Source: Opitutaceae bacterium
Lineage (GTDB): Bacteria; Verrucomicrobiota; Verrucomicrobiia; Opitutales; Opitutaceae
Direction of reading: 5' to 3'
NCBI GenBank assembly: GCA_027490995.1
Contig: JAIXWY010000003.1
Location: 496,001-560,000 of the forward strand
DNA: 64,000 nt
Translations under genes and position numbers: made by a program
Notes under the pieces: model-generated
The model's input: the letters and a program-made list of their open reading frames with translations, nothing else
The model's database searches: none
What the model was told of the DNA's origin: nothing
Part shown: one piece after another, positions 1-9,200 of the stretch
How positions within the stretch are numbered: the stretch's first letter is position 1
How the letters are laid out: each line of letters opens with the position of its first letter

Positions 1-2
1 AG

Positions 3-689
3 CGGGCCGCGGCGGGTTGCCTGGCGGGCGAGTTTTCCGGCGTGGTGACGGGCCCGGTGGCGAAGGCCGAGCTGGCGCGCGTCGGATTCCCCCATGCCGG
101 ACAGACGGAGTTCTTCGCCTCGCGCTGGCCCGGAGATCCCACCATGGCCTTCTGTGGCGGTCGCCTCCGCGTGGCTCTTTTGACGTGGCACATCCCCTTG
201 AGCCAAGTCGCTTCCCACCTCACGCCTCGCGAGTTGGAGCGCACGGTGGTGGCGGCGGCGGAACTGGCGCGTGCGGATGGTGTATCCGAACCCCGGATCG
301 CGGTGTGTGGCCTCAATCCGCACGCCGGCGAGGAAGGGTTGCTCGGCACGGAAGAGCGGGAGCGAATCGATCCGGTGCTCGACCGCCTGCGCCCGCGCTT
401 TCCCGGCCTGTCGCGGTGCGTGCCGGGGGACACCGCCTTCGGCCGGGCGCTGCGGGGCGAGTTCGACGTCGTGGTGGCGCTGTATCACGACCAAGGCCTG
501 GCCCCGCTGAAGACGTTGGAGTTCGATGAGGCGGTGAACGTGACGCTTGGGCTTGCCCATGTCCGGACCAGCCCGGACCACGGGACCGCGTTCGGCATCG
601 CCGGCCTTGGGAAGGCGAACCCCCGGAGTTTCGCGCAGGCCGTGGCGGTCGCGCGGCGCTTGATCGCCCGTCGGCCGACGACCTGCTGA
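3..689 (+). CDS. pdxA: 4-hydroxythreonine-4-phosphate dehydrogenase PdxA (3' part)
   Basis: This is the C-terminal two thirds of PdxA, which oxidises 4-phosphooxy-L-threonine in the DXP-dependent route to pyridoxal phosphate (vitamin B6). The frame is open from the first bases of the window, so the start lies upstream; the GTG at 42 is internal. Recognisable family motifs are VTGPVAK near the left edge, CGLNPHAGE in the middle, and YHDQGLAPLK followed by RTSPDHGTAF near the C-terminus, which supply substrate, phosphate and metal contacts in the family. The C-terminus looks complete. No B6 partner gene follows; a 183 bp gap separates it from a protease gene, so any operon would lie upstream of the window. 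Confidence 0.93.
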   Translation, partial: RAAAGCLAGEFSGVVTGPVAKAELARVGFPHAGQTEFFASRWPGDPTMAFCGGRLRVALLTWHIPLSQVASHLTPRELERTVVAAAELARADGVSEPRIAVCGLNPHAGEEGLLGTEERERIDPVLDRLRPRFPGLSRCVPGDTAFGRALRGEFDVVVALYHDQGLAPLKTLEFDEAVNVTLGLAHVRTSPDHGTAFGIAGLGKANPRSFAQAVAVARRLIARRPTTC

Positions 690-872
690 TCGCGGCGGGG
701 CGTCGCCGGCAGGCGCGTCTGGCCTCGGGTAGGCTCCCCGCCCTCCCTTCAGCGGTTGCGCGGCTGCCCTGGTTGCATAGGGTGGAAGTCAGCGTGTGCA
801 ACCTCAGATCCTTTTCCCGCCTGACGACACGCAACTTTCGGCGGCCGGTCGTGTTTTAATTCTCACCCCCCT

Positions 873-2774
873 ATGAAACGATTCCCTTGGCTTCGAACGC
901 TCTCGGCTCTCTTGGCGCTGGTTTGTGTGGTCGGTACGGTCTCCCTGCGCGCAGCGGCGGAGAAACCCCGGATCACCTCCCAGGATCAACTTCCCCGCTA
1001 CAGCTATCCCTTCACCGGCAAGGTGACGGCGGTGCTGACGAGTGATGAGGCATATGCGCCGCTGGCGGAGGCGGTCCGGGCGGACCTCGAGAAACTACTT
1101 TCGACCTACGACATTGCTGACCGCGCGACGCTGCGGGAGGTGATCGGCACGCTCCTCAGCCTCGACGTGCACGCGGGGCGCTACGACGCCGCGCTGAAGC
1201 GCATTGCCGAGCTCCGCGAGCTGGAGGAGAAGCCGGCGGCGAAGCTGATGACGGGTCTGCTGGCGGAGACCTACATCGCAACCCGGCGCTCGGGCGAACA
1301 CGCCTCCGAAGCGGCATTCCGGTCGTCTTTCCAGCAGGCGTACGCCCGCCGCCTTGCGACCCTGCCGTGGGACGTGGTGGCCGACGCCGTGCGCTCGACC
1401 AAGGGTAGCGCGGAGATCGCGACCGAGGCGTTGGTGCTCGGCTCGATTGAAAGCGCGACGCAGCCCGGCGTCGACAAGACCGGAACCGTGAGCGGCAGCG
1501 TGGCGTGGACGCTTGTATCGCAGCGGACCGGGCTGGCGCATTATCTTCCTTTGAAAGCGGAGCGGGTGGCTGCACTGGGGGCGTACATTGCTGCGAATGC
1601 ACGGGTGAAGGCGGACATTTGGGCGGCCCGCGAGGCGAGTCTCGGCGCCGGCGGGACCGCGCTCTCCCCGGTGGTGGTAGCCGTGTGGGATTCCGGAGTC
1701 GATATGGCACCCTTTGCTCAGCAGCGCTGGGTGAATGCGGCGGAAGTGGCGGGCAACGGCGCGGACGACGACCGCAACGGGTTTGTGGACGACGTGCACG
1801 GCATCGCCTTCGACCTCGATTCGAAGCGGGTCCCGGACATCCTGATGCCGTTGGATGCGGCGCAGCGAGAAGCGTATCCGTCAATGCGCGACAAGACCAA
1901 GGGCATCCTTGACCTTCAGGCCAGCATTGACTCGCCGGAGAGTAAGGCCCTCAAGCAGCAACTTGCCGGGCTCAAGCGCGAGCAGACGCAGCCCTTCCTT
2001 GAATCACTCAACTTCTTTGGTAACTTTACCCACGGTACGCATGTGGCGGGGATCGCTGCAGCGGGCAACCCGGCGATCCGCCTGATGGCGGCGCGCATCA
2101 CCTTCGATCACCGCACGATCCCGGATCTGCCGACGCGCGAGCGGGCGGAGCGGGAAGCGCAGGCGGCTCGGGACACGATTGCGTACTTCCGGCAGCACGG
2201 CGTGCGCGTGGTGAACATGAGCTGGGGTGGATCGCCGCGCGACATTGAGGGGGCCTTTGAAGCGAACGGTGCGGGCGGTACGCCTGAGCAACGACGGCAG
2301 ACGGCCCGGGAGTATTTCCAAATCTTCCGGAAGGCTATGACTGAGGCGATGGCATCGGCACCGGAGATCCTCTTCGTGGCCGCGGCGGGCAACAGTGACA
2401 ACGACGCGGCGTTCGCCGAGTTCGTGCCCTCGGGGATCGACTTGCCGAACGTGCTCACCGTCGGCGCGGTCGATCAGGCGGGCGAAGAGACCTCGTTCAC
2501 CAGCTTCGGTCCGAACGTCGACGTCTTTGCCAATGGCTTTGAAGTGGAAAGCTACCTTCCCGGTGGCGAGCGCATGAAGTACTCCGGCACCTCGATGGCA
2601 GCGCCGAACGTGGCGAACCTCGCGGCGAAGCTGCTGGCCCTGCAGCCTAGCCTGACCACGGATCAGCTCGTGTCCCTCATCAAGCTCGGTGCCGGCACCC
2701 TGCCGGGCGGCCGCGTCCGCCTCATTCATCCGCAGCGCAGCGTGGAACTCCTTGCGGTGCTGCAGCGCGGGTGA
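873..2774 (+). CDS. Secreted S8 family (subtilisin-like) serine peptidase
   Basis: A 633-residue subtilase with a clear Sec signal peptide (Lys/Arg start, hydrophobic residues about 8-27, Ala-rich cleavage region), so it is probably periplasmic or secreted. The catalytic triad is visible: Asp in VWDSGVD (about residue 273), His in HGTHVAG (about 387) and Ser in SGTSMAAP (about 574). The Asp-to-His distance of roughly 114 residues is much longer than in classical subtilisins, and holds a DDD-rich loop and a charged helical insert. Residues about 30-260 form an N-terminal region with no recognised fold, possibly a prodomain. The gene stands alone; the ATG is preceded by a pyrimidine-rich leader rather than a Shine-Dalgarno site. 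Confidence 0.92.
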   Translation: MKRFPWLRTLSALLALVCVVGTVSLRAAAEKPRITSQDQLPRYSYPFTGKVTAVLTSDEAYAPLAEAVRADLEKLLSTYDIADRATLREVIGTLLSLDVHAGRYDAALKRIAELRELEEKPAAKLMTGLLAETYIATRRSGEHASEAAFRSSFQQAYARRLATLPWDVVADAVRSTKGSAEIATEALVLGSIESATQPGVDKTGTVSGSVAWTLVSQRTGLAHYLPLKAERVAALGAYIAANARVKADIWAAREASLGAGGTALSPVVVAVWDSGVDMAPFAQQRWVNAAEVAGNGADDDRNGFVDDVHGIAFDLDSKRVPDILMPLDAAQREAYPSMRDKTKGILDLQASIDSPESKALKQQLAGLKREQTQPFLESLNFFGNFTHGTHVAGIAAAGNPAIRLMAARITFDHRTIPDLPTRERAEREAQAARDTIAYFRQHGVRVVNMSWGGSPRDIEGAFEANGAGGTPEQRRQTAREYFQIFRKAMTEAMASAPEILFVAAAGNSDNDAAFAEFVPSGIDLPNVLTVGAVDQAGEETSFTSFGPNVDVFANGFEVESYLPGGERMKYSGTSMAAPNVANLAAKLLALQPSLTTDQLVSLIKLGAGTLPGGRVRLIHPQRSVELLAVLQRG

Positions 2775-2847
2775 GTTGTTGCGGTGGCTGAGCGGAATCG
2801 CTTGGAGGTCGACAACGGAGTACGTGGGTAGCTCGGACGATAACGAG

Positions 2848-3012
2848 TCAGGCCTCTGGACTGGTATCATCCACCTCGATCCCGATCGGGAATCGGCTCT
2901 TCAGCCACGCGCGGACGAGGGGCTCGTGCGGCAGCACGTGCTCCGTGAACCAGCGGTCCTTGTCGGCGTCGGGGGCAAAGCGGGGAGGGGGCTTAGCGGA
3001 CTCGGCTGAGTC
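2848..3012 (-). pseudogene. Relic of an ECF-type RNA polymerase sigma factor (N-terminus)
   Basis: On the minus strand, an open frame between two stop codons encodes about 54 residues including DRWFTEHVLPHEPLVRAWL and SRFPIGIEVDD. This matches the usual start of region 2 in ECF sigma factors of this lineage (a W-F-x-E-x-V-x-P-H-E-P-x-L-R-x-W-L pattern, then VDDIVQE). No ATG or GTG is in place before it, and a TGA interrupts just after the VDD-x5 position where helix 2 should continue. I read it as a decayed fragment, not a working gene. It lies in the 343 bp gap between the subtilase and the Fe-S protein. Recognition is by eye only. Confidence 0.45.
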
Positions 3013-3015
3013 CTA

Positions 3016-3052
3016 CACGATTTGGCGGCCTAAGTGCACTCCGCAAATCGTG
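3016..3052. repeat. Perfect-arm inverted repeat (hairpin) upstream of the IscA-like gene
   Basis: The arms CACGATTTG-GCGG (3016-3028) and CCGC-AAATCGTG (3041-3052) pair over 12 bp with one bulged G and a 12-nt loop. No T-run follows on either strand, so it is not a canonical intrinsic terminator. It lies 66 bp before the Fe-S assembly gene and beside the sigma relic. It could be an operator, a processing hairpin, or the end of a lost element. Confidence 0.5.
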
Positions 3053-3117
3053 GCTTTAGGAGGTGCGAGGGATTCCTCGGGGCTTGCGCCCGGACCTGAC
3101 GTCCGTTCCTTCAACGT

Positions 3118-3531
3118 ATGGTGATGGATCCCGCCTCTCCTGCCTCTCCCGCTGTTGGCCTCTCGTCCGAGGCGCCACTGCCGGAAGGCGTGCGCGCGGG
3201 CAATGAGACCCTCGTGCGCCTCACCGAGTCGGCCGGCCGCAAGGTCGACGCCTTGATTGCGCGGGAACAGAAAGGTGCCTGGCTGCGGATTGCGATCAGC
3301 GGGGGCGGCTGCAATGGCTTGAGCTACCGTCTCCGTTTTGTGCCGGAGACCAAGCGCGGTGACATCTTGGTCCGCACCGCCGGAGTCTCCGTCCTCGTCG
3401 ACCCGAAGACCGCGCTGTACCTTCGGGGCACCGTCCTCGACTACTCCCACCAGCTGGTGGGTGGAGGGTTCAAGTTCGCCAACCCCAACGCTAAAGCCAG
3501 CTGTTCCTGCGGCGAAAGTTTCAGCGTCTGA
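3118..3531 (+). CDS. Fe-S cluster assembly A-type carrier (IscA/ErpA/HesB family)
   Basis: A 137-residue protein ending in a complete A-type carrier domain of about 105 residues. The three cluster-ligand cysteines of the family are present: one in GGGCNGLSY and two in the C-terminal SCSCGESFS. A-type carriers receive Fe-S clusters from a scaffold and pass them to apo-enzymes. The first 35 or so residues are Ala/Pro/Ser-rich and dispensable-looking, so an internal start is possible, though none is better placed. The gene stands alone between a hairpin and infC, not in an isc or suf operon. Whether it is closest to IscA, ErpA or SufA cannot be decided by eye. Confidence 0.92.
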   Translation: MVMDPASPASPAVGLSSEAPLPEGVRAGNETLVRLTESAGRKVDALIAREQKGAWLRIAISGGGCNGLSYRLRFVPETKRGDILVRTAGVSVLVDPKTALYLRGTVLDYSHQLVGGGFKFANPNAKASCSCGESFSV

Positions 3532-3653
3532 CGCCGCCGTGCCATCGCCCCGGGTCGGGCGGGGCCTTTCGGCCAATCGGCTGAAATAGAGTTGTCATCC
3601 GGGCGTACTCGACCGAGATTTCACCCGACCCAACACTTCGAACCTCCTCCTTG

Positions 3654-4304
3654 ATGGCCTTATCCTCCCCCTCGGGCGGCAACCGCTCTGGTTACCAGCA
3701 ACGTCGCAACAACGACCCCTTCGCCAGCATTCGTCGCAACCTGCGGATCAAGGTCCCGCAGATTCGCGTGATCTCCCCTGAGGGAACGCAGCTCGGGATC
3801 ATGCAGACCGACAAGGCGTTTCAACTCGCCCAGCAGTTCAACCTCGATCTCGTCGAGGTCGCCCCGAACGCGGTGCCGCCGGTGTGCCGCATCATGGATT
3901 TCGGCAAGTACGTCTACGAGGAGCAGAAGAAGGCGAGTCACGTAAAGGCGACCGCAAGTAAGCTGAAGGAAATCGAATTCTCCGCTCGTATCGCCGAGAA
4001 TGACTTTCACACGAAGATCCGCCACGCCGAGGAATTCCTCGACAAGGGCAACAAGGTAAAGCTGCGCCTCAAGTTCCGCGGCCGCGAAATGGCGCACACG
4101 GAAATCGGCTTTAAGGTGATCTCCGACGCGCTCGCTGAGCTCAACGGTATGGGCCATCCCGACAGCGAGCCGAAACTCCTCGGCAAGCAGATCAACGTGA
4201 TGCTCACCCCGAATCCGCCGAATAAGCGGAAGCGCAAGTACACCATTCGTCCGGACGAGGAGCCCATCGATGACACGGGCTCCGGCTCGGATGATGAGGA
4301 ATAA
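3654..4304 (+). CDS. infC: Translation initiation factor IF-3
   Basis: A 216-residue IF-3, which binds the 30S subunit and checks start-codon pairing. The N-domain carries RRNLRIKVPQIRVI and LGIMQTDKA; the linker and C-domain follow with DFGKYVYEEQKK and FRGREMAH. A short acidic tail (GSGSDDEE) follows the usual end. The frame also has TTG at 3651; ATG at 3654 gives MALSS and is preferred. There is no Shine-Dalgarno site: the start is preceded by CCTCCTCCTT, which resembles the anti-Shine-Dalgarno sequence itself. The last 35 bp overlap the amidase gene in another frame. No rpmI/rplT follows, unlike the common infC-rpmI-rplT order. Confidence 0.95.
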   Translation: MALSSPSGGNRSGYQQRRNNDPFASIRRNLRIKVPQIRVISPEGTQLGIMQTDKAFQLAQQFNLDLVEVAPNAVPPVCRIMDFGKYVYEEQKKASHVKATASKLKEIEFSARIAENDFHTKIRHAEEFLDKGNKVKLRLKFRGREMAHTEIGFKVISDALAELNGMGHPDSEPKLLGKQINVMLTPNPPNKRKRKYTIRPDEEPIDDTGSGSDDEE

Positions 4305-5445
4305 GCCGGTGCGGGCGCGCGCGAAGCCGTCGCCCTGCGGCGGAGGGCGCCGCCTCACGGTTCGGTCCCCTGGCAACCGCCGGATCGTTTCCGTCGCCTG
4401 CCTCCGCGCCGCCCTACTCCTGGGGGTCTGGCTCGTCTCCGCATCTGTCACCTTCGCGCAGACGGGATCGTCTCCGTCCCGACCTTCCCCCGGTAAGTCG
4501 GCTTCGCCCACTCCAGCTTCGGCGACGGTCCGGACGTTTCTCGGCGCCCAGTACCTGGAGGCCGTGCCGTGGGCGACGCGTCAGGGTCTCAAGGTGGCCT
4601 GGCTCGAGCGGGGGCGTCGACTGCAGTTATTCAACGAGACCACGCGGATCGTCATCGAGGCCGACCGGCGCGAGGTCGACATCAATGGTCTCCGGATCTT
4701 CCTCGGCGAGCCCATCGTGGAATCGGGCGGCAAGCTCTGGCTCGGGACCATCGATGCCGCAACGCTCCTCGGGGCCATCGTCCGCCCCGCTTCGATTCCC
4801 GGCCCCGCACCTGCACTTCGCGTGATCTGCATCGATGCCGGGCATGGCGGCAATGACACCGGCACGCAGAACCGTCGCCTGAAGCTTGATGAGAAGGCCA
4901 TGACCCTCGACGTCGCCCAGCGGGTCCGGCGCAGCCTCGAAGCCAAGGGTTACCGCGTGGTCATGACGCGCTCGGACGATCGGTTCATCGAATTGGAGGA
5001 TCGCGCGGCGTTCGCCAATCGCTCCAAGGCGGACCTGTTCGTCTCGATCCACTTCAATGCCTTTCCCCAGCCGGGCGTGACCGGCACCGAAACGTACATC
5101 CTCACGCGGCGCGGCCAACGTTCGACCGGCGGAGCCCGCCGCGAGCCGTCCGACCAGGTCGGGTTGCCCGGCCACCGCGCCGATCCTTGGAACGCCGTCC
5201 TCGGTCACGCCATCCACCGCCACTTGGTGGGCCGGCTCAAAACCGAGGATCGCGGACTGAAGTTTGCCCGTTTCAAGGTGCTGACGCTGCTCAACTGCCC
5301 GGGCGTGCTGGTGGAGTCCGGCTACCTTTCCAACGAGGCCGAGGCTCGCCGCATCGCGACCCCTGCCTACCGGGCCGAGATCGCAGCCGGGATCGTCGCC
5401 GGGATCGAGTCGTACGCCGCCCAACTCCGGCGTCCGGCGCGCTGA
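4270..5445 (+). CDS. N-acetylmuramoyl-L-alanine amidase (Amidase_3)
   Basis: A 391-residue exported cell-wall hydrolase that cuts the amide bond between N-acetylmuramic acid and L-alanine. A hydrophobic signal segment spans about residues 42-64. Residues about 75-170 resemble the stalk-like copper-amine-oxidase N-terminal domain often fused to amidases. The zinc amidase fold follows, with ligands His in DAGHGG, Glu in KLDEKAMTLDVA and His in SIHFNA, and the catalytic-type Glu in LVESGYLSN. I kept the ATG at 4270 because GAGGAG sits seven bases upstream; ATGs at 4291 and 4294 are alternatives and would give a more usual signal peptide. Overlap with infC suggests coupled translation. Confidence 0.9.
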   Translation: MTRAPARMMRNKPVRARAKPSPCGGGRRLTVRSPGNRRIVSVACLRAALLLGVWLVSASVTFAQTGSSPSRPSPGKSASPTPASATVRTFLGAQYLEAVPWATRQGLKVAWLERGRRLQLFNETTRIVIEADRREVDINGLRIFLGEPIVESGGKLWLGTIDAATLLGAIVRPASIPGPAPALRVICIDAGHGGNDTGTQNRRLKLDEKAMTLDVAQRVRRSLEAKGYRVVMTRSDDRFIELEDRAAFANRSKADLFVSIHFNAFPQPGVTGTETYILTRRGQRSTGGARREPSDQVGLPGHRADPWNAVLGHAIHRHLVGRLKTEDRGLKFARFKVLTLLNCPGVLVESGYLSNEAEARRIATPAYRAEIAAGIVAGIESYAAQLRRPAR

Positions 5446-5556
5446 GTCGCACGCGGCGCCAGAGCTCGGCTCCCGGTGTTTCGGAGCCCCGTCGTCGAAC
5501 CGTTACGACCGGCCGCTTGACACCTCCGGCGGCGACCTTTACCGGAAAGACCCGAA

Positions 5557-6174
5557 ATGGACGCCGTGCTTGACCAGCCCGTGCTCGTGCTCAACCGCCT
5601 CTGGCAGGCGGTGAACGTCATCGCCGCCCGCCGCGCCTTCGCCCTCCTCGCCCGCAGTCACGCGAGTGTGGTCCACCACCACCAGGACGACTTCCGGGTC
5701 TTCTCCCTGATGGACTGGATGGACTTCTCGCAGAGCAACCCGCCGATCGCCGAGATGGACATCGTCCGGACCCCGCGGACCACGATCCGTCTGCCGCGAG
5801 TGATTCTGCTGACTTACTTCGACCGGCTGCCCGCGAAGGAGCTGAAGCTGACGCGCAACAACGTCTTCGAACGCGACGGCAATCACTGCCAGTACTGTGG
5901 TCGGACCTTCCCGCGCGAGGAACTCAACTTGGATCACGTCATTCCGCGTGATCACGGTGGCAAGACGACGTGGGAAAACATCGTCTGCTCGTGCATCCGC
6001 TGTAATTCCCGGAAGGCAAACCGGCTGCCGCATGAAGCGAACATGCGCCTGATCCGCAAACCGGTGCGCCCGAAGTGGCGGCCGGTGATTTCACTCGTGC
6101 TCGGGAACCAGGATCGCGAGCGCTGGAAGGACTTCCTCGACCTCGCGTATTGGAACGTCGAGCTGGACGAGTGA
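5557..6174 (+). CDS. HNH endonuclease family protein
   Basis: A 205-residue protein with an HNH nuclease core in its second half. Two zinc-binding pairs are visible, CQYC and CSCIRC, flanking the active-site motif LDHVIPRDHGG, with N-K in RCNSRKANR completing the HNH. The first 90 residues (for example PVLVLNRLWQAVNVI) form a conserved N-terminal region typical of the stand-alone McrA-like HNH proteins common in Planctomycetota and Verrucomicrobiota. No methylase, phage or intein is adjacent, so a housekeeping or unknown DNA-processing role is as likely as restriction. ATG at 5557 directly begins the conserved region. Confidence 0.9.
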   Translation: MDAVLDQPVLVLNRLWQAVNVIAARRAFALLARSHASVVHHHQDDFRVFSLMDWMDFSQSNPPIAEMDIVRTPRTTIRLPRVILLTYFDRLPAKELKLTRNNVFERDGNHCQYCGRTFPREELNLDHVIPRDHGGKTTWENIVCSCIRCNSRKANRLPHEANMRLIRKPVRPKWRPVISLVLGNQDRERWKDFLDLAYWNVELDE

Positions 6175-6205
6175 TGAGCGCCCCGGGCGATTCGTCCGCG
6201 GTTGC

Positions 6206-9200
6206 CTACGGTTTGATCCGCGACTCCGCCTCGGCGAGCGCCCGCTGCACGTCCGGATGGTCGCGCACCTTGTCGAACCATGGATCGAGACGGAAGAGGG
6301 GCGTACTCAACAGCAAGACCTTGCCGAGACAGTCGCGCAGGTGCAGCCCCGCCTTGGCGCCATCGCCTCGGGCAGCGGCGTAGTCCGCAAGAGCGCGGGA
6401 CCGAGAGAGGGTAGGTTCTTCGCGCCACGCCGCCTCAAGCGGCTTCATCAGCGCATCGGCCTCGTCGCCACGCCCGAGCCAGGCCAGGGTCATGGCCAGT
6501 TCTGAAGTGAGCAGGACGTCGTTCGGAGCGGAGCGAAGCCGGTCGCGGAGGAGGCTCTCAGCGCGCTGCCACTCGAGCCGGGCGAGGTTCTCCTTACCCG
6601 CAGCCTGACGCGCGAGGGCGAGGCTCCAAGCCTTGGGGCGGCGGTGCACGATCCGGTCCTCAAAGTAGTTTCGGGCGGTGAGCGCGGCGGCGGCATTGGC
6701 CCGGCTGACGTCGCGCTCCAGCGTCGCGAGCCAGAGCGCGACAAAGACGGCCCGATCCTCGGTGCGCTCGGCGAGAGGGAGTTTGTCCATCTCCGTGAAA
6801 ATCTTCCGGGCGGCCTTGAGATCGCCGGTGGCGCCCACGGTGACGAGGGCTTTGTAGATCAAAATATTGCCGAGGGGTTGGGCCGCGAAGCCGGCGTCCA
6901 GATGAGCGAGGGCGCGCTTCACGCGGGCCGGATCGTCGATCCCGCGCACGGGGCTCACTTCGTTCTGGGCTAGATTGTAGTGGATCAGGGGATCGTCCGG
7001 AAAGCGCTTGAGTGCGGCCTCCAGCACGATCTTCTCCTCGTCGTTATCTCCGAGCTGGACCAAGGCCCCGGCATAGGCGCGGGGCATCCGATTGTCGTCC
7101 GGCGCGGCGGCGTAGGCGCGGCGAAACAGTTCGGCGGCCTGCTCCGTCGACCCTTGGCGGCCGAGCACATAGCCAAGGCTCCAGAGCGCCTCAGGGTGCT
7201 CGGGAGCGAGGCCGAGTGCCTTGGACGCCGCCTCTTGCGTCGCCATCAACCTTGCCTCGGACACATCCCATGACCGCTGAATCATCGTGCCACCGGCGCC
7301 GGCGAGCGAGCCCCAGGCGTCGGCGAGGCCGGGATCGAGCTGGGTGGCGCGGCGGGCGAGCTCCTCGGCGGTGGCGAGGTCCTGCCGGGTGTAGGCGAAG
7401 CGGGTGTAAAGCGACTTCGCGCGCGCGGCCAACTGGGCGGCTTCCGAAAGCGGCGCGGCGGCGGGCGGCGGAGACGCGGCGGCGGACGCCGCCGGGCTGG
7501 CGGACGGTTCGGCGAGGAGGGCCTGAATGACCGGATCCTCGCGAAACGCCGCCATGCGGGGATCGATGCCGAGGCGGCTGCGGAGGGTGGCCCGCCCCTC
7601 GGGCCGCGTGGCCGTGGCCTCGCGGATGAGCGCGAGCGCCGTGTCTCGTTCACCGAAGAGCAGGTTCGCGGCGGTGGGGCCGAACCACCACGTGGTCACA
7701 GGCGCAATCACCCATGGTCGGGCCAACGATTCGTTGTAGACCCGCAGGGCCGTTCGCGCCTCGTCCCTGCGGCCTAGGCCCCAGAGGGTCCATGCCTCAA
7801 TCAGGTAGGTCGCCACGTCGTTGCCAGACTCCATGCGCGCGCGGCGGATCTGATCGAGGGCGAGTTCGAACTGCAGTCGTGCGAGCTCCTTTTTTCCCGC
7901 CCGTTCGAGGAGCGTACCCGCGAGGAGGGCTTTCGGTCCGCGGTAGTCGAAGTCCGCCATCCACGGTTCGGTGATGCTGTCGAGCGCCGCGAGTCCCTCC
8001 TCGGTGCGGCCGGAGAAGGCGGCGTAGATGAAGTACGAGTACACCGTGCGCTCGATCCCTCGCACGCGTGCGGGGACTTGGTCCAGCGCGGCCTTCATGC
8101 CCGGTAGATCGCCGTGGAGGCCGAAGCGCGCGCGCGCGCGCCAGACCAGGGCGTTGGCCACGGGTGCGAGGGCGAGGACTTCCTCGTTGACCCTCTCGAA
8201 GTCCGCCCAGCGACCGACGTCGCGGTAGAGGCGTGAGAGGTCGTAGCGCACGAGCGGATCGCGCGGGAAGCGCTGCACGGTCTGTTCGGCCGCCTCGATG
8301 GCCTGACGCACGCCCGGGTTCTGGTCGAGCGGCGTCAGCTCAGTGCCCACCGGACCTCCCGGCAGGTTGAGGGTAAACAGGCAGTTGTTGCGGATCCGGT
8401 GGAAGCGTGGCTCGTCGGGCCAGAGGTCGACGGCGCGTTGCGCGAGGTCGAGCGCGCGCGACCGTTCGACCCCGCGGGTGAACAGATAAATGGCGAGGGC
8501 GACGTGGGCTTCGGGCTCGTCGGGCGAGAGCTGCAGGGCCCGCTCTGCGGCGGCCTTGGCCTTCTGGAAACGCTCCTGGCTGCGGTCCCACCCGCGCAGC
8601 AGCCACTGGCTGTGGACCCGCGCCATGACGGTCAGACACTCCGGATCCGTCGGCTCCTTTTCGACCGCCTGGCGGGCGATTTCCTCCGCGAGGCGAAAAT
8701 CTTCGGGGATCGCATTCAGGCCATCGAGGAGGGTGGTCGCCCGCTTGAGCTCGGGCCGGCGCGGCCAGTCGCGGGTGGCGGCGGGCGCCGAAGCGGCGGC
8801 CGAGTGCTGCCTGGGACTGGCCGCCGGGTCCGTTCCCGGCGCGGAAGCCGCGGCGACCACGGTCGGGGAGCCCGGATCCGCGGTCGGCGACAAAAGCGTT
8901 CCTTTCCGGGTCAGGACGAAAGCGGCGACCGCGGCGGCGAGGGCCGTCGCTCCGATGGCGATTCCCCAACGGCGAGGCCCCCGCGTGCGGGGCAACTCCG
9001 GAGCGGGCTCGAGGGGCGTCGCCTCGGCGAGAGCCTGCGCTGGCGGGCGGGACTGCTGGGCCGCGAGGCCGACGCGGTGCGACCAGAGGCGGGCGAGTCG
9101 GGTGCGGGTTTCCGGCGGAAGCTCGCCCTCGCGCGCCCGGGTCCATTGCACGCTACGAAAACGGTCGGGCACGAGGGCCTCGGGTTCGCGGGTTTCGTCG

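Noticed and set aside
5557..6174. HNH protein as part of a restriction or defence system with the TIR locus
   Set aside because: It is convergent with the TIR operon, lacks a methylase partner, and matches a widespread stand-alone family.
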